In this document: positions 53,968-62,474 of the stretch, one piece after another | How the letters are laid out: each line of letters opens with the position of its first letter | How positions within the stretch are numbered: the first letter of the stretch is position 1 | Translations under genes and position numbers: made by a program | Notes under the pieces: generated by a model | Databases searched by the model: none | Seen by the model: only the letters and a program-made list of their open reading frames with translations | Told to the model about the DNA's origin: nothing | DNA from: Bifidobacterium callitrichos DSM 23973 | Lineage (GTDB): Bacteria; Actinomycetota; Actinomycetes; Actinomycetales; Bifidobacteriaceae | Reading direction: 5' to 3' | DNA: 64,000 nucleotides | NCBI RefSeq assembly: GCF_000741175.1 | Contig: NZ_JGYS01000011.1 | Span: forward strand, 62,001 to 126,000

Positions 53968-56576
53968 CGCGTGCCTCCCTTGCCGTCGTTGCGTCCGTCG
54001 CCGCCGCGGGCACGCCGCTTGCGCCGCCAGATGTACCCGTTGAGCATCACGTCGCGGAACTGTTCGGTGGTCATCGCGCCCGTGCCCAGCTGGCGCGAGT
54101 AGCTTTCGCGCGTGTATTCGACGATGATCAGGTAGGCGTCGATCACGATGATCGACACGATCCATGCGGTGAGCATCGCGATCTTCGCCTGCGTGGCGAA
54201 CAGCAGCACGAGGAAGACGATCGGCAGCACGGTCAGCATCACCAGACCGGAGACGATGAGCTTCGGGTAGCGTGTGAAGAACCGGTGCGCGCGGCGCGTG
54301 AGCAGTTCGCGCAGATCCTTGGAGTCGGAGGCCTCGCGGAACACGGAGGTCAGGCTCATCCGCTCGTTGACCATCGTGTTGTGTTCGGTGATCATCAGGT
54401 CGGTGTCGCTCAGACGACTGTCGAACAGGGCGTTCAGGTTCATCGCGTAGCGGCGTACGACCAGTCCGATGAACAGGGCGACCGGCAGATAGTAGGCGAG
54501 GTGCATCATGTCGAGCCAGTAGTGGTTCTCGTACAGGCCGCCGATCGGCCCGCGCATCGCGTTGATGCCGTACGTGAACGGCAGCCAGGGGTGCAGCTCG
54601 CGGAAGAAGTCCGGCATCATCTCGATCGGGTAGAGGCCCGATGCGCCCGGGATCTGCATGATCACGAGGATCACCGCGACCGCCTTGCCGATGTGCCGGA
54701 ACGCGACCGCCAGCGCGTAGATGATGTTGATGTACACGAACGAGCAGAAGATGCCGGCGAGCAGGAACAGCAGCGGATGATCGCATTGGATGCCGAGCAG
54801 CAGGTCGCCGGTGCAGGCGATGACCGCCTGCATGAAGCCGATCACGACGAGCAGTAGCCAGCGGCCGAGATAGGCCTGCGTGGCGGTGAGCTGGATCAGC
54901 CCCTCGCGGTCCACCTCGAGCTTGTAGATCGCGATGAGCACGAATCCGCCGACCCACAGCGCGAGGTTCGTGTAGAACGGGGTGACCGCCGAACCGTAGT
55001 TCGCGATCGGGTAGACGGTCTTCGTGGTGAGCGTGACCGGGCTGCCCATGAACGCGCCGAACTCTTTGTCATTGAGCTTGAGCCGGTCACGCAGCTTGGC
55101 GTACGTCTCGGAGCTTTCGATCGCGGCGACGTCGTTCCTCACGGTCGTTACGTCCTGCTGAAGGGTCTTCAGCGAGTCGCGCGTGCCGCCGATCGTCGTC
55201 GACGCCTCGGCGAGCGTGCCGTCGAGCTGGGAGAACAGGCCGTCCGCCTGCGTGATGGTCGTGTCGAGCGAGGTGAGCGTGCCCGCGAGCGTGCCGTTGA
55301 GCGCGGCGAAGCTGCCGAGCGACGCGTTGAGGTTCGGCATGATCGAGGTCGTGAGGTTCTGGCGTGCCGCGTTGAGTCCGGCGATGCCGCCGCTTGTGGT
55401 CGTGCCCGCCACGTTCGACAGATGCGTCGTGACGTCCTTGCCGGCCGTGATGAACGTCGTCGCGTTGTTGCGGAAGTCGCTGACCTGCTGCTGTTGCGTC
55501 TTGACCGCCGTGTCGATCACGTTGATCTGGCTCCAGATGTGCCGGCCCAGCGGGTCGGTGGTGTCCTGCGTGATGCCGGCCCGGGTTAGCGCGGCCTTCA
55601 CGTCGGCGACCGTCTGGGCCGTGGCGTCGAGCGGGACCGAGATCGTCGTCGTGATGCGGTCGACCGACGCCTGCGCGTCGTTGAGTGATCCGGTGATCGC
55701 GCCGGCCGCGATGTTCGCCTGCACGCCCACGCCGGACAGCTGCGCCGATCCGAGATCGAACGCGCCGGTCAGCACGCCGCCGAAGCGCTGCGCGTCGTTT
55801 TGAGCGGTGTTCAGCAGCGTGCCCGCGTTGTTCGACACCTTGCGTGCCGAGTCGAGCTCCTTTTTCAGCTCGACGAGCGTCCGCCGCGCCTCGGCGACGG
55901 AATTGCGCGACTGGTCGAGGCTTGCGCGCGTGCGTCCGAGCGTTTCCGACGCCTTGCGGATGCGCTCGTTCGTCCTGTCGAGATCCGCGATGATGTCGTC
56001 GGTTGTCGCGCCCGCCTTGTCCGCGATGTCGTCGCTCGCCTTCGTGACGGCCTTGGCGACGACCTCGCCGACGGTCGACACGAACGTCTGGTTGATCTGC
56101 TCGTCGATCGTGCTCGCGCCGGTATCGGTGATCTTCGGTGCGATCGCGTTCTTCTTCTCGTTGACGTAGTACGTGATCTTCGGGCGCTCAGCCGAGCCGG
56201 TGACCACGCCCGCGAGGCTCTCGCTGAAATCGTCGTCCAGCACGATCGCCGCGTAGTATTCGCCCTTCTGCATGCCGTCCATCGCTTGTGCGCGGCTGAC
56301 GAACCGCCATCCGAGCTGGGTGTTCTTCTTCAACTGCGCGACGACCTGCGTGCCGGCGTCCAGCTTGCCCGCGATCGGCGAATCGGTGCCCTTGTCGTCG
56401 TTGACGACGGCGACCTGGATGTTGCCGGTGGCGGAGTACGGGTCCCAGTTGGCGAGGATGTTGAACCACGCGTACAGCGACGGGATGATCGCCACGCCGA
56501 GCGTGACCACCAGCGCCACCGGATTGCGCAGAATCCGCATGAGATCGCGCGTAAACACCTGCCAGATCGTGCTCAT
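53964..56576 (-). CDS. YhgE/Pip-family membrane protein, first of tandem pair
   Basis: 870 residues. Same layout: N-terminal membrane segment (VALVVTLGVAIIPSLYAWFNILANWDPYS), NDDKGTDSPIAGKLDAG, a long helical extracytoplasmic region, six C-terminal membrane segments and a basic tail (RRKRRARGG). Start ATG 56574-56576. Translationally coupled to the 51595 gene. The pair could form a heteromer. Confidence 0.87.
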   Translation of the reverse strand: MSTIWQVFTRDLMRILRNPVALVVTLGVAIIPSLYAWFNILANWDPYSATGNIQVAVVNDDKGTDSPIAGKLDAGTQVVAQLKKNTQLGWRFVSRAQAMDGMQKGEYYAAIVLDDDFSESLAGVVTGSAERPKITYYVNEKKNAIAPKITDTGASTIDEQINQTFVSTVGEVVAKAVTKASDDIADKAGATTDDIIADLDRTNERIRKASETLGRTRASLDQSRNSVAEARRTLVELKKELDSARKVSNNAGTLLNTAQNDAQRFGGVLTGAFDLGSAQLSGVGVQANIAAGAITGSLNDAQASVDRITTTISVPLDATAQTVADVKAALTRAGITQDTTDPLGRHIWSQINVIDTAVKTQQQQVSDFRNNATTFITAGKDVTTHLSNVAGTTTSGGIAGLNAARQNLTTSIMPNLNASLGSFAALNGTLAGTLTSLDTTITQADGLFSQLDGTLAEASTTIGGTRDSLKTLQQDVTTVRNDVAAIESSETYAKLRDRLKLNDKEFGAFMGSPVTLTTKTVYPIANYGSAVTPFYTNLALWVGGFVLIAIYKLEVDREGLIQLTATQAYLGRWLLLVVIGFMQAVIACTGDLLLGIQCDHPLLFLLAGIFCSFVYINIIYALAVAFRHIGKAVAVILVIMQIPGASGLYPIEMMPDFFRELHPWLPFTYGINAMRGPIGGLYENHYWLDMMHLAYYLPVALFIGLVVRRYAMNLNALFDSRLSDTDLMITEHNTMVNERMSLTSVFREASDSKDLRELLTRRAHRFFTRYPKLIVSGLVMLTVLPIVFLVLLFATQAKIAMLTAWIVSIIVIDAYLIIVEYTRESYSRQLGTGAMTTEQFRDVMLNGYIWRRKRRARGGDGRNDGKGGTR

Positions 56577-56601
56577 GCCGTTGCCGTCCCTCTTTCGCCG
56601 C

Positions 56602-56732
56602 GATATCGATATCCGAGATGCAGATTACTCAGGGTGGGCGTCGCGCCGCTATATCGTGGACGAAAAACAGCCGTGCAGATGAACCGATGCTGTCCAGATA
56701 GTGATTGCGTGCGATTGCGTGCGATTGCATCG
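56602..56732. promoter_or_regulatory. operator-like palindrome and 10-bp tandem repeat upstream of the YhgE pair
   Basis: GATATCGATATC (56602-56613) is a perfect 12-bp palindrome 26 bases before the start codon. GATTGCGTGC is repeated at 56703 and 56713, with a third degenerate copy. A TetR-type repressor site is possible; no regulator gene is adjacent. Confidence 0.5.
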
Positions 56733-56842
56733 GCGGACATGGGTCATCGCCGGCCATCGCCGGTGGACCTGGGCGCGCAATTTAAGAGGGAATTTACGTA
56801 GCCTGCGGCATCCGTCACGCGCGAATGGGGGATACTGGAACC

Positions 56843-57811
56843 ATGACTATGACTAGTGCAGACGACGTTATCGAGATCACGGATCCCCAGCCTCACGACG
56901 AGTCCCGGCCCCTTGCGGCCGTGCGCATCCCCGTCGGGACCGTGGTGCTCGCGGCCACCCCGATCGGCAATGTGTTCGACGCCTCCGAGCGTCTGAAGGC
57001 GCTCATCGAGCACGCCGACATCATCGCCGCCGAGGACACGCGTCGCCTGTACGATCTGGCGAACCGCCTCGGCGTGCACGTCAACGGCCGCGTCATCGCC
57101 TACCACGACCACAACGAGCGCAACAAGGCCGACGGGCTGCTCGACAACGTCGAGACGGGCGCGACCGTCCTCGTCGTCTCCGACGCCGGCATGCCGACGA
57201 TCAACGATCCGGGGCTCGCGATCGTGCGACGCGCCATCGAACGCGGACTGCCGGTCACCTGCGCGCCCGGACCGTCCGCCGTGCTCGACGCGCTCGCCCT
57301 GTCCGGACTGCCCACCGACCGCTTCTGCTACGAGGGATTCCTGCCGCGCAAGCACTCCGAACGCATGCAGCACCTGCGCACGCTCCTGCCCGAACGGCGC
57401 ACGATGGTCTTCTACGAGACGCTGCATCGCATCGACGATTCGATGGACGATCTGCTGGAGGCGTTCGGGCCGAACCGCCGCATGGCCCTGTGCCGCGAAC
57501 TGACCAAGGACTACGAGGAGGTGCGCCGCGGCACGATCATCGAGATCCGCGACGGCGTGCGCTCCGATCCGCCGCGCGGCGAGATGGTGCTCGTCGTCGC
57601 CGGTGCGTCCGACGAGGAGGCGACCGCCGCGGCTCCCAGCACGCTGTCGATCGAGGATCTGGCCCGACTGGCCATCGACCGCGCACTCGAGGACGGGCTG
57701 CGCATCAAGGAGGCGATCAGCCAGGTCGCCGAGGAGCACCCACTGCCCGACGGCACCCTGCCCAACCGCAAGCAGATCTATACCGCCGTCCTCAAGCTCA
57801 AGCAGGACTGA
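56843..57811 (+). CDS. rsmI: 16S rRNA (cytidine1402-2'-O)-methyltransferase
   Basis: 322 residues of the tetrapyrrole-methylase fold. Signatures: VLAATPIGNVFDASERLKALIEHADIIAAEDTRR, VVSDAGMPTINDPG, TCAPGPSAVLDALALSGLPTDRFCYEGFLPRK, FYETLHRIDDSMDD. GATACT (56831-56836) is 6 bases before the ATG, so it is probably leaderless; an ATG at 56825 overlaps that box. Confidence 0.95.
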   Translation: MTMTSADDVIEITDPQPHDESRPLAAVRIPVGTVVLAATPIGNVFDASERLKALIEHADIIAAEDTRRLYDLANRLGVHVNGRVIAYHDHNERNKADGLLDNVETGATVLVVSDAGMPTINDPGLAIVRRAIERGLPVTCAPGPSAVLDALALSGLPTDRFCYEGFLPRKHSERMQHLRTLLPERRTMVFYETLHRIDDSMDDLLEAFGPNRRMALCRELTKDYEEVRRGTIIEIRDGVRSDPPRGEMVLVVAGASDEEATAAAPSTLSIEDLARLAIDRALEDGLRIKEAISQVAEEHPLPDGTLPNRKQIYTAVLKLKQD

Positions 57812-58631
57812 TTTCGTTCTTGGCCTCCTCTGACGAGGGGGCCGAATTATTCCCCGCCCGCCGCTGGGCGTAGATGCGGCTGACCGACCGCAGGAGGGTG
57901 CGCGCCTGCGGGACCGTGGGCATGCACGGGTTCTCGTCGAGGATCGTCATGCAGTCGCCAGGGGAGAAGTCGTAGACGTCCATGCAGTCGGCGATCGGCT
58001 CGATGAGCAGCATGTCCTCCGTGCGATCGCCGAAGATCGTGACGATATCGCACACGGTGCGCGCCGGACGTGTGACCCGCAAGGGTCCGATGCGCGCCAG
58101 ATCGCGGTGTTCCACCTTGCGGTCGAACGCGCGCACGCGGCGCCCGTGATGCGTCTTGCGGAAGTGCGAGCGCGACATCACGTCCAACGTGTCGGGGAAC
58201 GTGCCGCCCATCCACACCCACAGGGCGGTGAACGCGCAGGCGATCGTCGCGAACGGGATGATGCGCTCGGTGATCATCGCCCGCCCGTACAGGGTGTCGG
58301 CGTGCTCGATCCAGTATCCGCTGCGCGAGTCCAGTCCGCCGACCGAACCGAGGATCGTCAGGCGTTTGAGACTCAGTGGACCCGGCAGATCGCGGTCGAT
58401 GAGAATCGGCGGAATGATCGGCTTCGGCCGGGGCGCGAGCGGCATGCCCGGCGTCACCGGCTCGGCCGGCGCGGGAATCGTGTCGCGTGGCGCGTCCGGC
58501 GAGGTGTTCCGCGTGGCCGCTGGGGGATTGGGCGGTGGGGGATTGGGCGGTGATGCGTCCTGCGCGGCGTCCGATGGCATCTCCGTATCCGAAGCATGGT
58601 TCGATATGAGGTTCGTCGTTGAACTGTCCAT
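57798..58631 (-). CDS. AbiEi-like protein of unknown role
   Basis: 277 residues. A Pro-rich disordered N-terminus (about 75 residues, SPPNPPPPNPPAATR) precedes a domain resembling the C-terminal part of AbiEi-type antitoxins (FATIACAFTALWVWMGG, then PLRVTRPARTVCDIVTIFGD). No toxin partner (AbiEii) is adjacent, so a toxin-antitoxin role is doubtful. Its 3' end overlaps rsmI by 14 bases and runs through a fragment of the interspersed repeat. Probably leaderless (TATCGT 6 bases before the ATG). Confidence 0.6.
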   Translation of the reverse strand: MDSSTTNLISNHASDTEMPSDAAQDASPPNPPPPNPPAATRNTSPDAPRDTIPAPAEPVTPGMPLAPRPKPIIPPILIDRDLPGPLSLKRLTILGSVGGLDSRSGYWIEHADTLYGRAMITERIIPFATIACAFTALWVWMGGTFPDTLDVMSRSHFRKTHHGRRVRAFDRKVEHRDLARIGPLRVTRPARTVCDIVTIFGDRTEDMLLIEPIADCMDVYDFSPGDCMTILDENPCMPTVPQARTLLRSVSRIYAQRRAGNNSAPSSEEAKNEISPA

Positions 58632-58770
58632 GCACCTACGATACCGGTCGGTCGGTCGGCCGCGTTTCCGTCAGACGGCTCCCGTGGATGACGGTGGATG
58701 AGCCGGTGGATAAGCGGCAGTGCCGGACGGCTTGATTGGCGTATCGATCGGCGTCTGCCTATCGTGTTTG

Positions 58771-59304
58771 TTGTCATAACGTGATCATTCTGACCGTTTT
58801 GGCGTGTTGTGGCGAAATCCGTTGCCACAAGTGTCCGGGAAGGGGATTCTGGGTGCGTTGTGTCGATGCGCGTCTGGGGTGCTGTGGATGCGATTGTCGT
58901 GGAATGGCGGAATTCCAAGGATCCGGTCGTGGAGGGGCGTGCCACGACGTTTGCGTTGCGTTGGTTTCGCCGTGTTGTGGCGGGGTCTGTTGCCATAAGT
59001 GTTCGAAAGGGCGGGGTTGGCTGTGGTGTGGCGGGGATTGCTGCCACAAGATCGCGAAGATGCGGTTCTGGTCGCGTTGTGGGCGGGTAGTGGGGCACGA
59101 CGGTGTGGAATCGGCGCGTTGTGCGGGTTGTGGCGGGAACGTCCATCGGCATGGGCGTCGGACTGGCCGACATCGGACCGGCCGACATCGGACCGAACGT
59201 CTGGGTGTCGGGCCTTCTGCCTGCCGGCAGCACGGCGGATGACATGACCGACGGCAATACGGCTGACGACAGAATCAGGCGTTCAACCGCCAAGCCAATT
59301 GCAC
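58771..59304. repeat. long repeat, copy 2: array of TTGTGGC palindromes
   Basis: Second copy of the 48808-49396 element, same orientation, with scattered substitutions, some of which break the palindromes' partner arms. With copy 1 it flanks the segment carrying the dipeptidase, the YhgE pair, rsmI and the AbiEi-like gene. Confidence 0.88.
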
Positions 59305-59384
59305 ACTTACTGAGGCCGTCCCGTTTGGTCTATCATAATTGCAAGGGAATCGATGGAGATTCCGGCGTAAGGAGAAAGGTGTCA

Positions 59385-59423
59385 ATGAAAAAAGATTTTC
59401 CCCCAAAAGACGATGGCGATTGA
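59385..59423 (+). CDS. possible 12-aa leader peptide
   Basis: ATG 59385 follows a strong ribosome site (GGAGAAAGG) and encodes MKKDFPPKDDGD. Its TGA overlaps the next ATG (TGATG), so it may be translationally coupled to the membrane protein that follows. Alternatively it is the true start of that gene, separated by a frameshift. Confidence 0.45.
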   Translation: MKKDFPPKDDGD

Positions 59424-59716
59424 TGAATAAATGCTCTGTGCTGTCGATCGTGGGTTTGCTGTTTCTTGCGATTGCCTTATATCTCACTGCCGTTGGTTCC
59501 ATTCTGCTTATTATGTGGTGTCTTGTTGTGGCTTTTGCGTGTTCGTTGCTCTCGTCTGTGTTGTGTGTTGTTACTCTATGCTGTTCGCGGCGAATGAATA
59601 AGGCGTCCATCGGCCGAAAGATATCCTGTTATGCGATTCCCGTTTCGCTGATGGTTCTTGGATATGCCGGTGTGGTTGTCGTACCGATGATTTTCCATTT
59701 TGCGTTTGCCGGGTGA
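59423..59716 (+). CDS. small membrane protein of unknown function
   Basis: 97 residues with three membrane segments (VLSIVGLLFLAIALYL, LLIMWCLVVAFACSLLSSVLCVV, VSLMVLGYAGVVVVPMIF). Lower GC than neighbours. No own ribosome site; probably depends on the 12-codon frame upstream. Not recognised. Confidence 0.55.
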   Translation: MNKCSVLSIVGLLFLAIALYLTAVGSILLIMWCLVVAFACSLLSSVLCVVTLCCSRRMNKASIGRKISCYAIPVSLMVLGYAGVVVVPMIFHFAFAG

Positions 59717-59791
59717 TCGTGGCTGTGGGGCGTGAAGATGCGGGACATGCGCCGTCGGACACTTCCACAGCCGCGGTTAGTATCGAGCCTT

Positions 59792-61690
59792 ATGAGTCAT
59801 ATTTTGGTCAATGTTGCATGGCCGTACGCGAACGGCCCCCGCCATATCGGTCACGTGGCCGGTTTCGGCGTTCCGTCGGACGTGTACGCGCGCTACGAAC
59901 GCATGAAGGGCAACGACGTGCTGATGGTCTCCGGCACGGACGAGCACGGCACCCCGATCCTCGTCGAGGCGGAGAAGGAGGGCGTCACCGCCCAGGAGCT
60001 GGCGAACCGCTACAATCGCGTCATCGCCAAGGATCTGTGCGATCTCGGCCTGAGCTACGACCTGTTCACCCGCACCACCACGGGCAACCACGAACACGTC
60101 GTCCAGGAGCTGTTCAAGCAGTGCCTGAAGAACGGCTACATCTACAAGGGCACGCAGAAGGTCGCGATCTCCCCGTCGACCGGCCGCACCCTGCCCGACC
60201 GCTACATCGAGGGCGAATGCCCGATCTGCCACACCGAGGGCGCGCGCGGCGACCAGTGCGACGCCTGCGGCAACGAGCTCGACCCGGACGAGCTGATCAA
60301 CCCCGTCTCCAAGATCAACGGCGAAACCCCGCGCTTCGAGGAGACCGAGCACTTCTTCCTTGACCTGCCGGCGCTCGCCGAGGCGAACCTCGCGTGGCTC
60401 AACACCCGCGAGGGCTGGCGCACCAACGTCATCAACTTCTCCAAGGGCCTGTTCAAGGAGGTCAAGCCGCGCGCCATCACGCGTGATATCGACTGGGGCA
60501 TCCCGGTTCCGGTCGCCGGCTGGATCGACAACCCGAACAAGAAGCTGTACGTGTGGTTCGACGCCGTGATCGGCTACCTGTCGGCCTCGATCGAATGGGC
60601 CCGCCGCAAGGGCGACCCGGAGGCGTGGCGCGCATGGTGGAACGACCCGAAGACCCCGGGCTACTACTTCATGGGCAAGGACAACATCACGTTCCACTCC
60701 CAGATCTGGCCCTCCGAGATGCTGGCCTACAACGGCCAGGGTTCCAAGGGCGGCGAGACCGGCGAGCTCGGCCCGCTGAACCTGCCCGAGCAGGTCGTCG
60801 CCTCCGAGTTCATGACGATGGAGGGCAAGAAGTTCTCCTCCTCGCGCGGCATCGTCATCTACGTCAAGGACATCCTCTCGCGCTACCCGGTGGACGCGGT
60901 GCGCTACTACATCTCCATCGCCGGGCCGGAGAGCTCCGACTCCGACTTCACGTGGGCCGAGTTCGTGCGCCACAACAACGAGGAGCTCGCCTCCTCCTGG
61001 GGCAACCTGGTCAACCGCGTCGCCAACCTCATCGCCAAGAACTTCGGTCAGATCCCGGCGCTCGACGAGGATTCGATGACCGACGAGGACCGCGCGCTCC
61101 TGACGGAGACCCGCGGCGCCTTCGACTCGGTCGGCGGCTTCATCGAGAACCATCACCAGAAGGGCGCGCTCCTCGAGGCGATGCGCGTCGTCGGCGACAT
61201 CAACAAGTACATCTCCGCCGAGGAGCCGTGGAAGATCAAGGACGACGACAAGCGTCTGGCCACCGTGCTGCACGTGGCCGCGCAGGCCGTCTCCGACGCG
61301 AACCACCTGCTCGCCCCGTTCCTGCCCCACTCCGCGCAGAAGGTGTGGGAGGCCCTGGGCGGCAAGGGCACGTTCTCGCCGCTGCCGCGTCTCGAGGAGG
61401 TCGAGGATCTCGACAAGCCGGGCTTCCACTACCCGATCATCACCGGCGACTACGTGATGGGCGAGACCGTCCACCCGTGGGAGAGCGAGCCGATCGAGGT
61501 CGGCGCGCCCGTCGCCAAGCCGACGCCGATCTTCGCGAAGATCCCGAAGGAGGCCGTCGAGGAGGAGCTGGCTCGCTTCGACGAGGCGCTCGCCGCCCGT
61601 CGCGCCGCCGAGGCCGAGCGTCTCGCGGCGGCCAAGGCCGAGCTCGCGGATTCCGCAGGCAAGGCCGAGGACAAGGCTGAGGACAAGTAG
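59792..61690 (+). CDS. metG: methionyl-tRNA synthetase
   Basis: 632 residues. HIGH motif in [10 protein letters not shown], zinc ligands [34 protein letters not shown], and the KMSKS equivalent GKKFSSSRG. The C-terminal tail is Ala/Glu/Lys-rich. The separate dimerisation domain is absent. TAGTAT (59778-59783) is 8 bases before the ATG; likely leaderless. Confidence 0.96.
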   Translation: MSHILVNVAWPYANGPRHIGHVAGFGVPSDVYARYERMKGNDVLMVSGTDEHGTPILVEAEKEGVTAQELANRYNRVIAKDLCDLGLSYDLFTRTTTGNHEHVVQELFKQCLKNGYIYKGTQKVAISPSTGRTLPDRYIEGECPICHTEGARGDQCDACGNELDPDELINPVSKINGETPRFEETEHFFLDLPALAEANLAWLNTREGWRTNVINFSKGLFKEVKPRAITRDIDWGIPVPVAGWIDNPNKKLYVWFDAVIGYLSASIEWARRKGDPEAWRAWWNDPKTPGYYFMGKDNITFHSQIWPSEMLAYNGQGSKGGETGELGPLNLPEQVVASEFMTMEGKKFSSSRGIVIYVKDILSRYPVDAVRYYISIAGPESSDSDFTWAEFVRHNNEELASSWGNLVNRVANLIAKNFGQIPALDEDSMTDEDRALLTETRGAFDSVGGFIENHHQKGALLEAMRVVGDINKYISAEEPWKIKDDDKRLATVLHVAAQAVSDANHLLAPFLPHSAQKVWEALGGKGTFSPLPRLEEVEDLDKPGFHYPIITGDYVMGETVHPWESEPIEVGAPVAKPTPIFAKIPKEAVEEELARFDEALAARRAAEAERLAAAKAELADSAGKAEDKAEDK

Positions 61691-61849
61691 TTACAAACCT
61701 GTCACAGAGTGTTGAGAGTTCTTTCAGGAACGCGCATCGTTCCTCTAAGAAACGGGCGGTTAACTAAAGACTGTCGGCGGATGAAGTTGAACCGCAGGCG
61801 AGGTTCTTCCGGACCCCATAACTGAACCCTTCTTCTCTCTTCTCTCTCG

Positions 61850-61881
61850 CCCGGCGGCTTCTCACCGCCGGGTTTCTTTTT
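61850..61881 (+). terminator. terminator after metG
   Basis: CCCGGCGG pairs with CCGCCGGG, followed by TTTCTTTTT. Confidence 0.9.
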
Positions 61882-61953
61882 GCCCGTTTGCCCGTGTACG
61901 CGGCAACGGAGGCCGATTGCCGCGCGATGTAATGTGGCACCCCGATGTGGTGT

Positions 61954-62096
61954 CCCATGGTGCAGTTGCCGGTGCCATCGCGCGGTGACTTTCCCATGAA
62001 GTAGTGAAATCCCCATGACGCGGTGACACAAAACGGCGGAATCATGCGGTTTGCAGAAAACGGCTCACCGCGTCATGGGAAAGTCACCGCGCGATG
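61954..62096. repeat. nested inverted repeats with CCCATG motif
   Basis: Outer 23-bp perfect arms at 61976-61998 and 62074-62096 (core GGTGACTTTCCCATG). Inner arms CCCATGACGCGGTGA / TCACCGCGTCATGGG pair too. GTGA-N4/5-CCCATG recurs at about 20-base steps (61993, 62012). Nothing coding is visible between 61691 and 62474. Confidence 0.88.
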
Positions 62097-62261
62097 TGTA
62101 CGCAGCCAGCGCGATGGAGAGGCATCGGAACCTCGCGGAGATGCATATGTCGCCGGAAGCCCGGCGTGTGCCGTTACGAACACCCCCGAAACCTCCCCTC
62201 GGGCGCATCCCGGTTGCGTTTGTGGCGTCCCTTGTCGGCGAAACACGCGGAGGTTCGCGGA

Positions 62262-62309
62262 TTGCGAACGGGGGAAGGTTGTCTAGACTGGTATGCGTTT
62301 GCGAAACGC
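62262..62309 (+). promoter_or_regulatory. promoter and operator of the ABC exporter gene
   Basis: TTGCGA (62262-62267), 16 bases, TAGACT (62284-62289). GCGTTTGCGAAACGC (62295-62309), a perfect dyad, sits at the expected start of transcription and could be a repressor site. Confidence 0.55.
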
Positions 62310-62474
62310 GATGCGTTTGAGGGTGCGGGGCCGGTGTGGTCCTGTACCCTCAGCCGGTGAAGGAGAGCACCGGTCGGGCGCCGGCGATCGGAAGGTCAAT
62401 CCGTCGGTGAGCCGGACGCGGGTGGTCGTGAATCGTGGCGGCAACGAATGCCGCGCGCGGCGAAGGAGAGCGCC

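Noticed and set aside
57798..58631. Type IV toxin-antitoxin module
   Set aside because: The AbiEi-like protein has no AbiEii nucleotidyltransferase beside it, so a functional module cannot be claimed.
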